This document shows, piece by piece, positions 16,642-24,974 of a stretch of 64,000 bases of DNA (its first letter is position 1; each line of letters begins with the position of its first letter). The notes under the pieces are model-generated. The model was given only the letters and a program-made list of their open reading frames with translations, was not told the DNA's origin and did not search any database. The stretch lies in NCBI RefSeq assembly GCF_913566895.1, contig NZ_CAJYCN010000001.1, positions 1 to 64,000 on the forward strand. The letters are read 5' to 3'. The stretch is from Listeria ilorinensis (GTDB lineage Bacteria > Bacillota > Bacilli > Lactobacillales > Listeriaceae). A program made the translations under genes and the position numbers.

Positions 16642-16670
16642 ATCATAAAGCATCTGTAGAAATTTGTCAA
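16642..16670 (-). promoter_or_regulatory. xylA promoter
   Basis: Minus-strand -35 TTGACA (16665-16670) is a perfect consensus and -10 TATGAT (16642-16647) follows after 17 bp. The operator overlaps the start site and a cre-like site overlaps the -35. Confidence 0.85.
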
Positions 16671-16679
16671 ACGCTTTCA
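16665..16679 (-). promoter_or_regulatory. cre-like catabolite repression site
   Basis: The minus strand reads TGAAAGCGTTTGACA. It matches the CcpA consensus TGWAARCGYTWNCW except at one or two 3' positions. Because it contains the xylA -35, CcpA binding would shut off the promoter while glucose is present. Confidence 0.65.
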
Positions 16680-16689
16680 AAAGGGCGGA

Positions 16690-16718
16690 TGGACAAACAC
16701 CCCTAATCCAGCTAAAAT
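16690..16718 (+). promoter_or_regulatory. xylR promoter
   Basis: Plus-strand -35 TGGACA (16690-16695) and -10 TAAAAT (16713-16718) are spaced 17 bp. A second weak cre-like sequence, AAGAAACGTTTACA, lies at 16721-16734. Confidence 0.6.
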
Positions 16719-16760
16719 AAAAGAAACGTTTACAGTTGGACTTAGAAAAGAGGTCATTTT

Positions 16761-17900
16761 ATGCAATACACGGATAAATATGCGATTCGTGAACAAAACG
16801 AGCGCATTCTTTTACATACAATCATTCAAAACGAGCCCCTCTCCCGTGCAGACCTGGCCAAGAAGACTGGCCTCAATAAGGGAACAGTGTCGGAAATCGT
16901 ACGCGTCCTACTCGAGCGGCAGCTGATCAATGAGACTGGCATTGGCAAAAGCACCGAAGCAGGCGGCAGACGCCCGATCTTGCTACAATTCAACCAAAAA
17001 GCCGCGTTAACCGTCACGATCGATCTTGGCTATAACTACCTGTCGAGCGCCCTGATGTATCTGGACGGCGAAATCATTCACGAAACGTACCGTGAAAATT
17101 ACCGAGTGGACCGCAAAACCATTTTGGCAGAAGTCGAGCGGCTGTTCCACGATTATCAGTCCCTCGCCACGCAGACCCATTACGGCATCAGCAGTGTGGC
17201 GATTGCAATCCACGGCACAGTACTTGATCAGCAGATCCTTTTCACGCCTTATTATGATTTGACGAACCTTGATATGGCCGAAAAATTGACCGATAAACTA
17301 GGCATCCCTGTTTATCTTGAAAATGAAGCCAACCTATCTGCCATTGCCGAATTCGCACAAGACCGCTCGAAGCGTGACCTTGTATCCATCAGTGTCCATT
17401 CAGGTGTTGGAGCCGGTATTATCATAGACGGTCAACTGCACAGCGGTCAAAATGGCTACAGTGGTGAAATCGGTCATATGATCCTTTTCCCAGACGGGCG
17501 CCCTTGTCCCTGCGGAAATCATGGGTGCCTAGAACAATACTGCTCAGAAAAAGCTGTTTTGGAAGAATTCGGTCGTCTAAAAGGCATCGCCACGCCAACG
17601 ATCGCTAGTTTGAAAGTGTCTTTTGGGACCGGTGATCCTGAAACGAAAGCACTCGTCAATCAAACCGCCAAGTATCTAGCAATCGCGATCAACAATGTCA
17701 ATAACACATTCAACCCGGAAATCATTTACATCAACAGCCGCCTTGTCGATGCACTCCCGTCCATGATCCCGCTGATAAAAGAAAATCTAGCTTCCTTTTT
17801 GACAGCGTCCATCTCGATCGAATCTTCCGCGCTTGCCGAGAAAGCCATTCTACAAGGCGCCGGTTTCATTGCAGCACAGCGGTTTTTACAATTGAATTGA
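16761..17900 (+). CDS. xylR: Xylose repressor, ROK family
   Basis: The 379-residue protein joins an N-terminal winged helix (about 15-70, LSRADLAKKTGLNKGTVSEIV) to a ROK sugar-kinase-like domain. The domain has the glycine-rich DLGYN start, GVGAGIIIDG, and the zinc-binding GEIGHM...CPCGNHGCLEQYC segment. This is the XylR repressor design: xylose binding to the ROK domain releases DNA. It is divergent from xylA, with an operator between them. Base composition looks richer in G+C than the ribosomal genes nearby. No clear terminator follows; 17901-18005 holds no other gene. Confidence 0.93.
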   Translation: MQYTDKYAIREQNERILLHTIIQNEPLSRADLAKKTGLNKGTVSEIVRVLLERQLINETGIGKSTEAGGRRPILLQFNQKAALTVTIDLGYNYLSSALMYLDGEIIHETYRENYRVDRKTILAEVERLFHDYQSLATQTHYGISSVAIAIHGTVLDQQILFTPYYDLTNLDMAEKLTDKLGIPVYLENEANLSAIAEFAQDRSKRDLVSISVHSGVGAGIIIDGQLHSGQNGYSGEIGHMILFPDGRPCPCGNHGCLEQYCSEKAVLEEFGRLKGIATPTIASLKVSFGTGDPETKALVNQTAKYLAIAINNVNNTFNPEIIYINSRLVDALPSMIPLIKENLASFLTASISIESSALAEKAILQGAGFIAAQRFLQLN

Positions 17901-18005
17901 TTTAAAAGCATTCGCGAATACGAAATGAATGCCCTTACTTCTTAGCTACTGAACCAAAGAGAGCTACTATGATATGCTTCTATTTTAAATAGATCTTTAT
18001 ATCAC

Positions 18006-18040
18006 AAAAAACCCTTCCCGCAATTCGCGGAAAGGGTTTG
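18006..18040 (-). terminator. Terminator of rplM-rpsI
   Basis: AAACCCTTTCCGC pairs with GCGGGAAGGGTTT (one mismatch) and is followed by TTTTTGTG on the minus strand, 13 bp after the rpsI stop. It may also stop read-through from convergent xylR. Confidence 0.9.
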
Positions 18041-18051
18041 AAACATCGATA

Positions 18052-18444
18052 TTAACGTTTCGAGAATTGTGGTGCGCGACGAGCTGCTTTAAGACCGTAT
18101 TTTTTACGTTCTTTCATACGAGGGTCACGAGTAAGTAGGCCAGCAGATTTAAGTGCTGGACGGTACTCAGGAGACACTTGCAGTAGAGCACGTGCTACGC
18201 CGTGACGGATTGCTCCGGCTTGGCCTGTATAGCCACCACCATGTACGTTTACTAATACATCATAGTTGCCTAGTGTTTCAGTTGCAACTAATGGTTGTTT
18301 GATTACTTCGCGAAGTGCTGCGAATGGGATGTAATCTTCCCAGTCTCTGTTATTAATAACTACTTTGCCGTCGCCGGGTACTAGACGTACACGTGCTACA
18401 GAGCTTTTACGACGACCTGTTCCGTAATATTGTACTTGAGCCAC
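18052..18444 (-). CDS. rpsI: 30S ribosomal protein S9
   Basis: The 130-residue protein starts [17 protein letters not shown] and ends with the invariant basic tail [14 protein letters not shown], which reaches the P-site tRNA. It lies 22 bp behind rplM, with which it is co-transcribed, and has an AAAGGAGGAAAT RBS. Confidence 0.98.
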   Translation of the reverse strand: MAQVQYYGTGRRKSSVARVRLVPGDGKVVINNRDWEDYIPFAALREVIKQPLVATETLGNYDVLVNVHGGGYTGQAGAIRHGVARALLQVSPEYRPALKSAGLLTRDPRMKERKKYGLKAARRAPQFSKR

Positions 18445-18466
18445 TTAGATTTCCTCCTTTTATAAA

Positions 18467-18904
18467 TTAACCGCGTAGTTCGTATACTTCTGGTTTTTGT
18501 GCTGCATGTTCGTGCTCAGCGCCAGCGTATACATGAAGTTTTTTGAATTGATCACGTCCAAGAGAATTCTTTGGAAGCATACCTTTAACAGATAGCTCGA
18601 TTAATTTCTCAGGATTGTTTGTACGCATTTCGCCTGCAGTACGAGTTTTCAAACCGCCTGGATATTGCGAGTGACGGTAATAGATTTTGTCAGTTGCTTT
18701 TTTACCAGTAAGACCTACCTTACCAGCATTAATTACGATTACAAAGTCTCCAGTATCTACATGTGGAGTAAATTGTGGTTTCGTTTTACCACGAAGAATA
18801 GATGCTACTTCGCTGGACAAACGACCTAGTGAAACACCTTCAGCGTCGATCACGTACCATTTACGTTCTACTTCGCCTGGTTTCGCCATATAAGTTGTAC
18901 GCAT
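18467..18904 (-). CDS. rplM: 50S ribosomal protein L13
   Basis: The 145-residue L13 contains [19 protein letters not shown] and [14 protein letters not shown]-type motifs (here [15 protein letters not shown]). L13 is an early assembly protein of the 50S subunit. Start ATG follows AGGAGGG. A structured leader of about 140 nt precedes it and probably mediates autoregulation. Confidence 0.98.
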   Translation of the reverse strand: MRTTYMAKPGEVERKWYVIDAEGVSLGRLSSEVASILRGKTKPQFTPHVDTGDFVIVINAGKVGLTGKKATDKIYYRHSQYPGGLKTRTAGEMRTNNPEKLIELSVKGMLPKNSLGRDQFKKLHVYAGAEHEHAAQKPEVYELRG

Positions 18905-19043
18905 GAGTTACCCTCCTAAAATCTTTTAAAAAAATTTCAGCGCCCGGAACCGTTCCTTGTTCCGAAACCCTACTAAATAAATTTACTATTGTTTTATTCA
19001 ACACAACAACCTTCCGGGGCTTATTGTGGGGTAAACAATACCA
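18905..19043 (-). ncRNA. L13-type leader of rplM-rpsI
   Basis: Between the promoter and rplM is a structured leader. A long-range pairing of CCCGGAA (plus-strand complement at 19013-19019) with TTCCGGG (18943-18949) encloses further hairpins. Firmicutes rplM leaders bind L13 and shut off their own operon. I infer the class from position and structure, not from an alignment. Confidence 0.6.
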
Positions 19044-19049
19044 TAGTCC

Positions 19050-19078
19050 ATAATACAATTTTTGACGCCAAAAGTCAA
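19050..19078 (-). promoter_or_regulatory. rplM-rpsI promoter
   Basis: Minus-strand -35 TTGACT (19073-19078) and -10 TATTAT (19050-19055) are spaced 17 bp. The start site would be near 19043. Confidence 0.75.
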
Positions 19079-19139
19079 TGCGTTTTTCAAAAATATCTCC
19101 TTACGAATCATCTGCTCGAAAGTTGCGCAAAACGATGTT

Positions 19140-19826
19140 CTATAAACTGATTTCCGCCAAAGAAGCATACACATTCCGGGCTTTTTTCGCATCCAATACT
19201 TTCCACGATTTCTGCTCCGTATGAATTTGCCCGCCTTCCAGCAGTTCAGTGATAATCCCGCTTAAATGTTCACGACTAATCCCTACATAATTCGCAAACA
19301 ATGCCTGCGTAATTTCATTCGGTAAGACCCATTCTGCCGCATCCTTGTCGCAGTATCGCGAAGCCAATTGATATAAACAGGCGATCACCAGTTTCTCAGC
19401 ACTATAAAAACTGCGATGATATAAGTTCTGGATGATTTCCTGCTCCTGCAAGTACTCATTATGATAAAGGCGATTCAGCCAATTAGATCTGCGCAAATAA
19501 CGTTCTGCTTCTTTCTTCCGGATTCGCCACATCTTCGTATCACTTAACGCATAAAAATATAAAGTAAATCCTGAAGGCGCTTTTTGTCGAAATGGACTAA
19601 CCATATCACCATCCCATAGAAAAGCCGGAATGATTGTCTTCTGTCCACCCTCATATTGATAGCAAATCAAGCCATGTTCAATAAAATAGATATACTCCGT
19701 GCTGCTGAGTTCCGGAAATTTATCATTTTTCTGCAATTCTACTACATGGCAAAACTTGGCAAAATTAGCTTGCTTTTGAAAATATGTAAAAACTTCATTC
19801 TCTGTAATAATCTCTGTCGTTTCCAT
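19140..19826 (-). CDS. Crp/Fnr family transcriptional regulator
   Basis: The 228-residue protein has an N-terminal cyclic-nucleotide-fold beta barrel (about 15-115) and a C-terminal winged helix (about 165-215, with TQALFANYVGISREHLSGIITELL). No Fnr cysteine cluster is present, and the usual cAMP-binding RES motif is not evident. It belongs to the PrfA-like set of regulators that is expanded in Listeria. It lies behind the GntR-type gene on the same strand (27 bp gap), so the two may be one unit. Targets unknown. Confidence 0.8.
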   Translation of the reverse strand: METTEIITENEVFTYFQKQANFAKFCHVVELQKNDKFPELSSTEYIYFIEHGLICYQYEGGQKTIIPAFLWDGDMVSPFRQKAPSGFTLYFYALSDTKMWRIRKKEAERYLRRSNWLNRLYHNEYLQEQEIIQNLYHRSFYSAEKLVIACLYQLASRYCDKDAAEWVLPNEITQALFANYVGISREHLSGIITELLEGGQIHTEQKSWKVLDAKKARNVYASLAEISL

Positions 19827-19853
19827 CTTTCTTTCATTCCTCCCATTTATTCT

Positions 19854-20483
19854 TCAAAATGCCTCAAGTATCATAAAACGAATCAATTCTTTTATTGCTT
19901 CCTTTGTATCCTCACAACTCCCACAAGTAAACTGTTTTAAGATAAGCATAGCTTTTTCATAGATAAGCGGATTTTTGGAATTTAGTAAAACTCTGACCTC
20001 ATCTGTCGCTTTTTCCTCAAAATCCATCCAAACAGATCTACCCAACTGATTAAAATAATGATTTCCTGAACGCTCAATGACAAAAAGAAAAAACTCTTCC
20101 AAGTCAAATTTTTCTGGTCCTTCCAAGGCCAATTTCTCACTATATGATAATAGAAGCTCTTCATGGTGTTCTTTTAATGCAAATATTTTTTCCACTGAAT
20201 AAATCGAAAGCAGCTCCATCAACCGCAATCGTGAAACATATTCTGGCAATCCAATATCATGTCCGCTAACAAAATTTCCTTTGTTTGGTTTATAAATTAA
20301 ATAATTAGCATGACATAATTGATGAATTGCTTTGCGAATGGGTGTTCTGCTCATGCTGAGTTCTTCCGACAACCTCGCTTCAATGATTTTCTCTCCAGGT
20401 AAGTATTCGCCACTAAGAATTTTTTCTTTGATATGATTGTACGCAATTCTTTCTAGCTTATCTTTTTTGGCGATTTTAGGCAC
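19854..20483 (-). CDS. GntR family transcriptional regulator
   Basis: I prefer the GTG at 20483 (six bases after GGAGGG) over the ATG at 20489, which abuts the RBS; this gives 209 residues. The N-terminal winged helix (about 8-72) has the GntR pattern: IKEKILSGEYLPGEKIIEARLSEELSMSRTPIRKAI in pieces. The C-terminal helical domain resembles the FCD effector domain, but in EFFLFVIERSGNHYF the usual metal-ligand His (EFH) is replaced by Phe. Base composition is more AT-rich than the flanks. Ligand and targets are unknown. Confidence 0.75.
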   Translation of the reverse strand: MPKIAKKDKLERIAYNHIKEKILSGEYLPGEKIIEARLSEELSMSRTPIRKAIHQLCHANYLIYKPNKGNFVSGHDIGLPEYVSRLRLMELLSIYSVEKIFALKEHHEELLLSYSEKLALEGPEKFDLEEFFLFVIERSGNHYFNQLGRSVWMDFEEKATDEVRVLLNSKNPLIYEKAMLILKQFTCGSCEDTKEAIKELIRFMILEAF

Positions 20484-20757
20484 CCTCATCCCTCCAATAA
20501 TGCACCTTTTTGATTGAAAGTTCCCTTACATCTTCTTGCTAATAGTTTATCAAATGAATCTTCTTACTAAAATCCCTTCTCATTAAACTAAAAACAATTA
20601 TCCCTTATAAAAGTACAAAAATAGTTTAATTGAACTTTAATATGCACAAATATACTTCTTTTTTCAACTGTTTTCTTAGAGAAATAACCTACGAATTAAA
20701 TTTATGGCAATTTTTTGTCTAAATCTAAAAAACAATCTAATTAACTGTTTTTTCAAC
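20484..20757. other. AT-rich intergenic region upstream of the GntR gene
   Basis: No ORF of note. It presumably carries the leftward promoter of the GntR-Crp pair, but no convincing -35/-10 set was found. The left-facing truA terminator closes its right end. Confidence 0.4.
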
Positions 20758-20790
20758 AAAAAAAAGAGAGACATTTTACATTGTCTCTCG
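20758..20790 (-). terminator. Terminator of the ecfA1-ecfA2-ecfT-truA operon
   Basis: GAGAGACA pairs with TGTCTCTC and is followed by eight T on the minus strand. The 3' end of truA, including its stop codon (20776-20778), lies inside the hairpin. Confidence 0.9.
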
Positions 20791-21537
20791 TTCTTTGTAT
20801 TCGACTTTCCATAAATATAACCCCTGTGGAGCCACAGTTTTACTACTTAACGCTGTTCGTTTCTTCGCTTTAAGTGCCTTTTCAAGTTCAGAAATAGATA
20901 ATTTATCATTACCAACATCAAGCAAAGAACCTGTAATAATTCTTACCATATTATATAAAAAACCGTTTCCTTTATACCGGAGAATTATTGTTTCTGTATC
21001 TATCTCCAAAACCTCGATCTCATAAATCGTTCGAATTTTATTTTCTCTTTCTGTTTTCGCAGAACAAAAACTTGAAAAATCATGTTCGCCGATAAGCACT
21101 TCAGCCGCTGAACGCATTTTTTCGAGATCTAATACATACGGATAATGCAGGGCAAAATGGCGACTAAAAGGATCAAAAAACTTTCCTCGTTTCACAACAT
21201 AGCGATATTCTTTTGATTTAGTCTGAAAGCGGGCATGGAAGTCATCCGAAACCTGTTCCAGTTCTAAAAAACTGATATCAAGCGGCGTCATGACCTGTAA
21301 GGCTTGGCGGTATTTAGCTGGCTCGATCATAAGCGGAGAATCAAAATGGATCACTTGTCCTTTCGCATGTACGCCAGTATCCGTTCGTCCTGAAGCAGTA
21401 ATTCGAATCTGCTCTCCTTTATGCATCTTTTGCAGTGCCTGCTCAATCTCAGCCTGAACTGTACGTCCATTCGGCTGAATTTGATAGCCATTAAAGCCGC
21501 TACCATCATAAGCAATCGTCGCTTTATAACGCGCCAT
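20776..21537 (-). CDS. truA: tRNA pseudouridine(38-40) synthase
   Basis: The 253-residue enzyme has the TruA catalytic motif [13 protein letters not shown] with nucleophile Asp53, and the [16 protein letters not shown] motif. It isomerises uridines 38-40 in the tRNA anticodon arm. It is the last gene of the ecf operon, 12 bp after ecfT, as in Bacillus. In other Listeria, rplM follows directly as I recall; here two regulator genes intervene. Confidence 0.97.
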   Translation of the reverse strand: MARYKATIAYDGSGFNGYQIQPNGRTVQAEIEQALQKMHKGEQIRITASGRTDTGVHAKGQVIHFDSPLMIEPAKYRQALQVMTPLDISFLELEQVSDDFHARFQTKSKEYRYVVKRGKFFDPFSRHFALHYPYVLDLEKMRSAAEVLIGEHDFSSFCSAKTERENKIRTIYEIEVLEIDTETIILRYKGNGFLYNMVRIITGSLLDVGNDKLSISELEKALKAKKRTALSSKTVAPQGLYLWKVEYKERETM

Positions 21538-21549
21538 ATACTTCTCTCC

Positions 21550-22347
21550 TTAATTTTTCAACCATATTAATACAAGCGTCAATAAACCTAACGAAATCAT
21601 CAGAAACGTATCTGCCCAGCGCCATTTCAAAAGACGGAACCGGGTTCTCCCCTGATTGCCGCGATATCCACGGGCCTCCATCGCAATCGCCAAATCTTCC
21701 GCTCTTTTAAACGCACTGATGAACAGCGGTACCAAAAGCGGCACAATTGAGCGTATCCGTTCTTTGATTTTACCGCTAGTGAAATCAACCCCACGGGCCT
21801 TCTGTGCTTTCAGAATTTTCTCCGTCTCATCCATCAAAGTCGGAATAAAGCGAAGTGAGATACTGAGCATCAACGCCAACTCATGCACAGGTAGCCGCAC
21901 CACTCGAAACGGAGCTAATATTTTCTCCAACCCATCCGTCAATTCGATCGGGCTCGTCGTAAGTGTCAAAAGCGTCGTCATAAAGATAATCAAAATAAAT
22001 CGGCAAAACATTTTGATCCCGTTCGCAAGACCTAGCGTCGTGATCTTAATCGGTCCTAGTGACAAAAGTGTCTCTCCACCCTGCGTAAAAAAGATCTGTA
22101 ACACAAGTGTCAAAATGATCAGCCACATGATCGGCAAAAGTCCTTTCAAGAAAAACTTGAAAGAAACTTGCGATGAAAAAACCAAATAAAGAATATACAG
22201 AAATAAAACTGTATAAGTCTCCCGGTTATTGGCCAGAAAAACAATCGCAATAAAAGCCATAACGGCCGTAATTTTGGCTCGCGGATCCGTACGATGCAGC
22301 CAAGAACTCCCTGGAATGTATCGTCCAAGGATCATTTTATCCATCAT
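21550..22347 (-). CDS. ecfT: Energy-coupling factor transporter transmembrane subunit EcfT
   Basis: The 265-residue membrane protein begins MILGRYIPG after two residues and has about five membrane helices. Two Ala-Arg-Gly coupling motifs (184-186 in KAQKARG, 225-227 in MEARGYRG) contact the ATPases. With EcfA1 and EcfA2 it forms the shared energising module used by S components such as RibU for vitamin import. It overlaps the end of ecfA2 by four bases. A paralogue of identical length, FmnA, lies at 44574-45371. Confidence 0.95.
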   Translation of the reverse strand: MMDKMILGRYIPGSSWLHRTDPRAKITAVMAFIAIVFLANNRETYTVLFLYILYLVFSSQVSFKFFLKGLLPIMWLIILTLVLQIFFTQGGETLLSLGPIKITTLGLANGIKMFCRFILIIFMTTLLTLTTSPIELTDGLEKILAPFRVVRLPVHELALMLSISLRFIPTLMDETEKILKAQKARGVDFTSGKIKERIRSIVPLLVPLFISAFKRAEDLAIAMEARGYRGNQGRTRFRLLKWRWADTFLMISLGLLTLVLIWLKN

Positions 22348-23216
22348 ATCGTGTCTCCACCTTTGTCGAGCTGCGGCGTGATCGCCTCAACCAGCTCATC
22401 CATTGTCAGACATGTTTTTTCAAGTTTTACTTGGAAGCGGCGCTCAAAGGCTTTTTGAAAACGAACGACTTCTGGCACGAGTAGACCCAGTTCAAGCAAT
22501 TGATCAGCCTCACTGAAAATCTCTCGAGGTGTGCCTGTCTGTAAAATCGTCCCATTTTTCATTAGAACGATTTTCTCTGCATAGCGTGCCGCATCTTCCA
22601 TACTGTGTGTCACAAGGATCGTCGTCAGTCCTTTTTCCTGATGAAGGCGGTAAAACATCTCCATGATCTCCGTTCGACCGTGTGGGTCAAGGCCAGCCGT
22701 TGGTTCATCCAGTACCAGTACTTCCGGATCCATGGCTAAAACACCTGCAATTGCCACTCGCCGCATCTGCCCGCCGGATAATTCGAATGGTGATCTAGTC
22801 AGCAGTTCCTCAGAAAGCCCGACTTCTTGGATAACTTCCCGCGCTCGTTTTTTCGCATCTTCTTCCGATATACCAAAATTCATTGGGCCGAAACAGATAT
22901 CCTTTTCGACCGTTTCTTCAAATAACTGTGCTTCCGGGAATTGAAAAACAATCCCGACTTTTTCACGTAAGTCCTTCAAACCGCGCTGCTTTTCGCCAGC
23001 CTGAATGACCCGGTCTCCAATTGTAATCTTCCCTTCTGTCGGCAACAGTAATGCATTCAAATGTTGAAGAAGGGTTGATTTCCCGGAGCCGGTATGTCCG
23101 ATGATCGCTGAATAGCTGCCAGAACGAAACGCCACATTGACCTGCTCCAGAGCCCGTTTCTCAAAAGGGCTGCCCGGTTGATAACTAAATCCTAATTGCT
23201 CGAGTGTAATGTCCAT
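22344..23216 (-). CDS. ecfA2: Energy-coupling factor ATPase 2 (EcfA')
   Basis: The 290-residue ABC ATPase has Walker [10 protein letters not shown] (40-48), signature LSGGQ (146-150) and Walker [13 protein letters not shown] (ending near 177). It pairs with EcfA1 to drive EcfT. It overlaps ecfA1 by 25 bases, indicating translational coupling. In L. monocytogenes the same ATPases also support flavin export with FmnA and EetB. Confidence 0.95.
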   Translation of the reverse strand: MDITLEQLGFSYQPGSPFEKRALEQVNVAFRSGSYSAIIGHTGSGKSTLLQHLNALLLPTEGKITIGDRVIQAGEKQRGLKDLREKVGIVFQFPEAQLFEETVEKDICFGPMNFGISEEDAKKRAREVIQEVGLSEELLTRSPFELSGGQMRRVAIAGVLAMDPEVLVLDEPTAGLDPHGRTEIMEMFYRLHQEKGLTTILVTHSMEDAARYAEKIVLMKNGTILQTGTPREIFSEADQLLELGLLVPEVVRFQKAFERRFQVKLEKTCLTMDELVEAITPQLDKGGDTI

Positions 23217-24031
23217 AATTGATCAAGTAACGCTCCTTCCGACAGGACTGATTCGCCTGACCAGTATCCTTTTTTAGCTAATCGATTTTCAAGCTCTACA
23301 ATAAAAGGGACACCCAAACCGATCTTTTCCATTTCTTGCGCTTCAGAAAACACTTCCTGCGGCGTCCCAGTACGATAGACTTCTCCGTTATTCATCACAA
23401 TGACCCGATCGGCAAATAATACCTCATCCAGATCATGCGTAATTGAAATGACTGTGATTTCTTCCCGTTCCCGCAAAACGCGAATCGTTTCCATCACTTC
23501 AGCTCGCCCCCGCGGATCAAGCATCGATGTCGCCTCATCCAAAATAATCACATCTGGCTGCAAAGCAATCACACCTGCAATCGCCACTCGCTGTTTTTGC
23601 CCTCCCGAAAGCCGCGACGGTTCATGGAGTGCATATCCAGCCATCCCTACTTCCTCAATGGCATTTTCAACTCGAGTGACCATTGTGTCATGCGGAATAC
23701 CATGATTTTCAAGCCCGAAAGCAACATCATCCTGAACTGTAGCACCCACGAATTGATTATCCGGATTTTGGAAAACCATCCCTACTTGCCTGCGAATATC
23801 CCAGATGTTTTTTTCCGACAGCACGAAATGACCAATCTTGATCAAGCCGTCTTCTGGAAACAGCAGACCGTTCAATAGCTTAGCAATCGTCGACTTTCCA
23901 GAACCATTATGCCCAACGAGCGCCAGCCACTCACCTTTTTTCACGGAAAAAGAAACATCTTTTACAGCAAAATCAGGCTCATCTTCATATTTATAAAAAA
24001 CGTGCTCCAGTCTGATAAAATCTTCCGCCAC
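23192..24031 (-). CDS. ecfA1: Energy-coupling factor ATPase 1 (EcfA)
   Basis: The 279-residue ABC ATPase has Walker [10 protein letters not shown] (40-48), signature LSGGQ (141-145) and Walker [13 protein letters not shown]. The DEATS form is typical of EcfA1 and distinguishes it from EcfA2 (DEPTA). The start is GTG at 24031, with GAGGTG eight bases upstream. It is the first gene of the ecf-truA operon. Confidence 0.95.
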   Translation of the reverse strand: MAEDFIRLEHVFYKYEDEPDFAVKDVSFSVKKGEWLALVGHNGSGKSTIAKLLNGLLFPEDGLIKIGHFVLSEKNIWDIRRQVGMVFQNPDNQFVGATVQDDVAFGLENHGIPHDTMVTRVENAIEEVGMAGYALHEPSRLSGGQKQRVAIAGVIALQPDVIILDEATSMLDPRGRAEVMETIRVLREREEITVISITHDLDEVLFADRVIVMNNGEVYRTGTPQEVFSEAQEMEKIGLGVPFIVELENRLAKKGYWSGESVLSEGALLDQLWTLHSSN

Positions 24032-24068
24032 GCCTTTGCACCTCGCTTTACTAGATTACACTGCCCTT

Positions 24069-24097
24069 ATTATAGTATAAACCACTGGCAGGTGCAA
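24069..24097 (-). promoter_or_regulatory. Promoter of the ecf-truA operon
   Basis: Minus-strand -35 TTGCAC (24092-24097) and -10 TATAAT (24069-24074) are spaced 17 bp, about 40 bp before the ecfA1 start. Confidence 0.65.
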
Positions 24098-24165
24098 AGT
24101 CTGTTTGATGTTTCTTTTGATAAAAAGAGGTACAATAAACTTGCATAGAAAAAGAGGTGAACAAC

Positions 24166-24828
24166 ATGTGGTGGGAATTTTTACTGCGTCTATTTGTTGC
24201 CAGTCTTTTAGGAGCGATTATCGGCCTTGATCGTGAAATTCGTGCTAAAGAAGCTGGGTTCAGAACCCATTTTCTTGTTTCACTCGGCAGTGCACTTATT
24301 ATGATCGTCTCCCAATATGGATTTTCTGAGGTTCTGAATAACCCGAATGTTTCATTTGATCCCAGCCGTGTCGCCGCACAAGTTGTCAGCGGGATCGGCT
24401 TTATCGGTGCTGGTACCATTATCATCCAAAAGCAATTCGTTCGCGGTCTGACAACAGCTGCTGGCTTGTGGGCAACTTCTGGAATCGGTCTTGCGATTGG
24501 TGCCGGCATGTATGCACTTGGAATTGGTGCCACCATTTTGACATTAATCGGTCTTGAAGTACTCAGTTTCGTTTTTAAGTCAGTGGGTCTACATAGTGTA
24601 GCACTCAGCTATTCAACTGATCGCGAAGAAAATCTGTCCATCGTAACTGATTATTTACGAGAGCATCAATACCGCATTTCCAGTTATAGTGCTCAAAAAG
24701 AAAATTTCGGCGAAACGGCTGTTTTCCGTGTCCAATTAATTGCTAAAACCAAGCGTTATGGCGAAGAAGAAGAATTATTTCACTATGTCCAAAAACTACC
24801 TAATATCACTCTGGAAAAAATGGAATAG
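24166..24828 (+). CDS. MgtC/SapB family membrane protein
   Basis: I use the ATG at 24166 (AGAGGTG upstream) rather than an in-frame GTG nine bases earlier, giving 220 residues. The N-terminal half has about four membrane helices with the MgtC/SapB signatures GAIIGLDREIRAKEAGFRTH and GIGFIGAGTII. A cytosolic ACT-like tail of about 75 residues follows. Proteins of this family are linked to Mg2+ homeostasis and, for MgtC itself, inhibition of the F-ATPase. A possible -10 TACAAT lies at 24131-24136. It is transcribed divergently from the ecf operon. Confidence 0.85.
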   Translation: MWWEFLLRLFVASLLGAIIGLDREIRAKEAGFRTHFLVSLGSALIMIVSQYGFSEVLNNPNVSFDPSRVAAQVVSGIGFIGAGTIIIQKQFVRGLTTAAGLWATSGIGLAIGAGMYALGIGATILTLIGLEVLSFVFKSVGLHSVALSYSTDREENLSIVTDYLREHQYRISSYSAQKENFGETAVFRVQLIAKTKRYGEEEELFHYVQKLPNITLEKME

Positions 24829-24836
24829 CAAAATAA

Positions 24837-24878
24837 GAGAATCCAAAATCGTGTGAGTTGATTTTGGATTCTCTCTTT
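24837..24878 (+). terminator. Terminator of the MgtC-like gene
   Basis: A perfect 14-bp stem, GAGAATCCAAAATC (24837-24850) with GATTTTGGATTCTC (24860-24873), has a 9-nt loop and TCTTTAG after it. Confidence 0.85.
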
Positions 24879-24974
24879 AGTTGGAAGTCGTTTAGTCATA
24901 ATTTTTCTCAAGTTCTTCATCAAACAAATTTCCTAAACTGGTTTACTGTAATCGCTAGCTATACAAGCCTTCCT

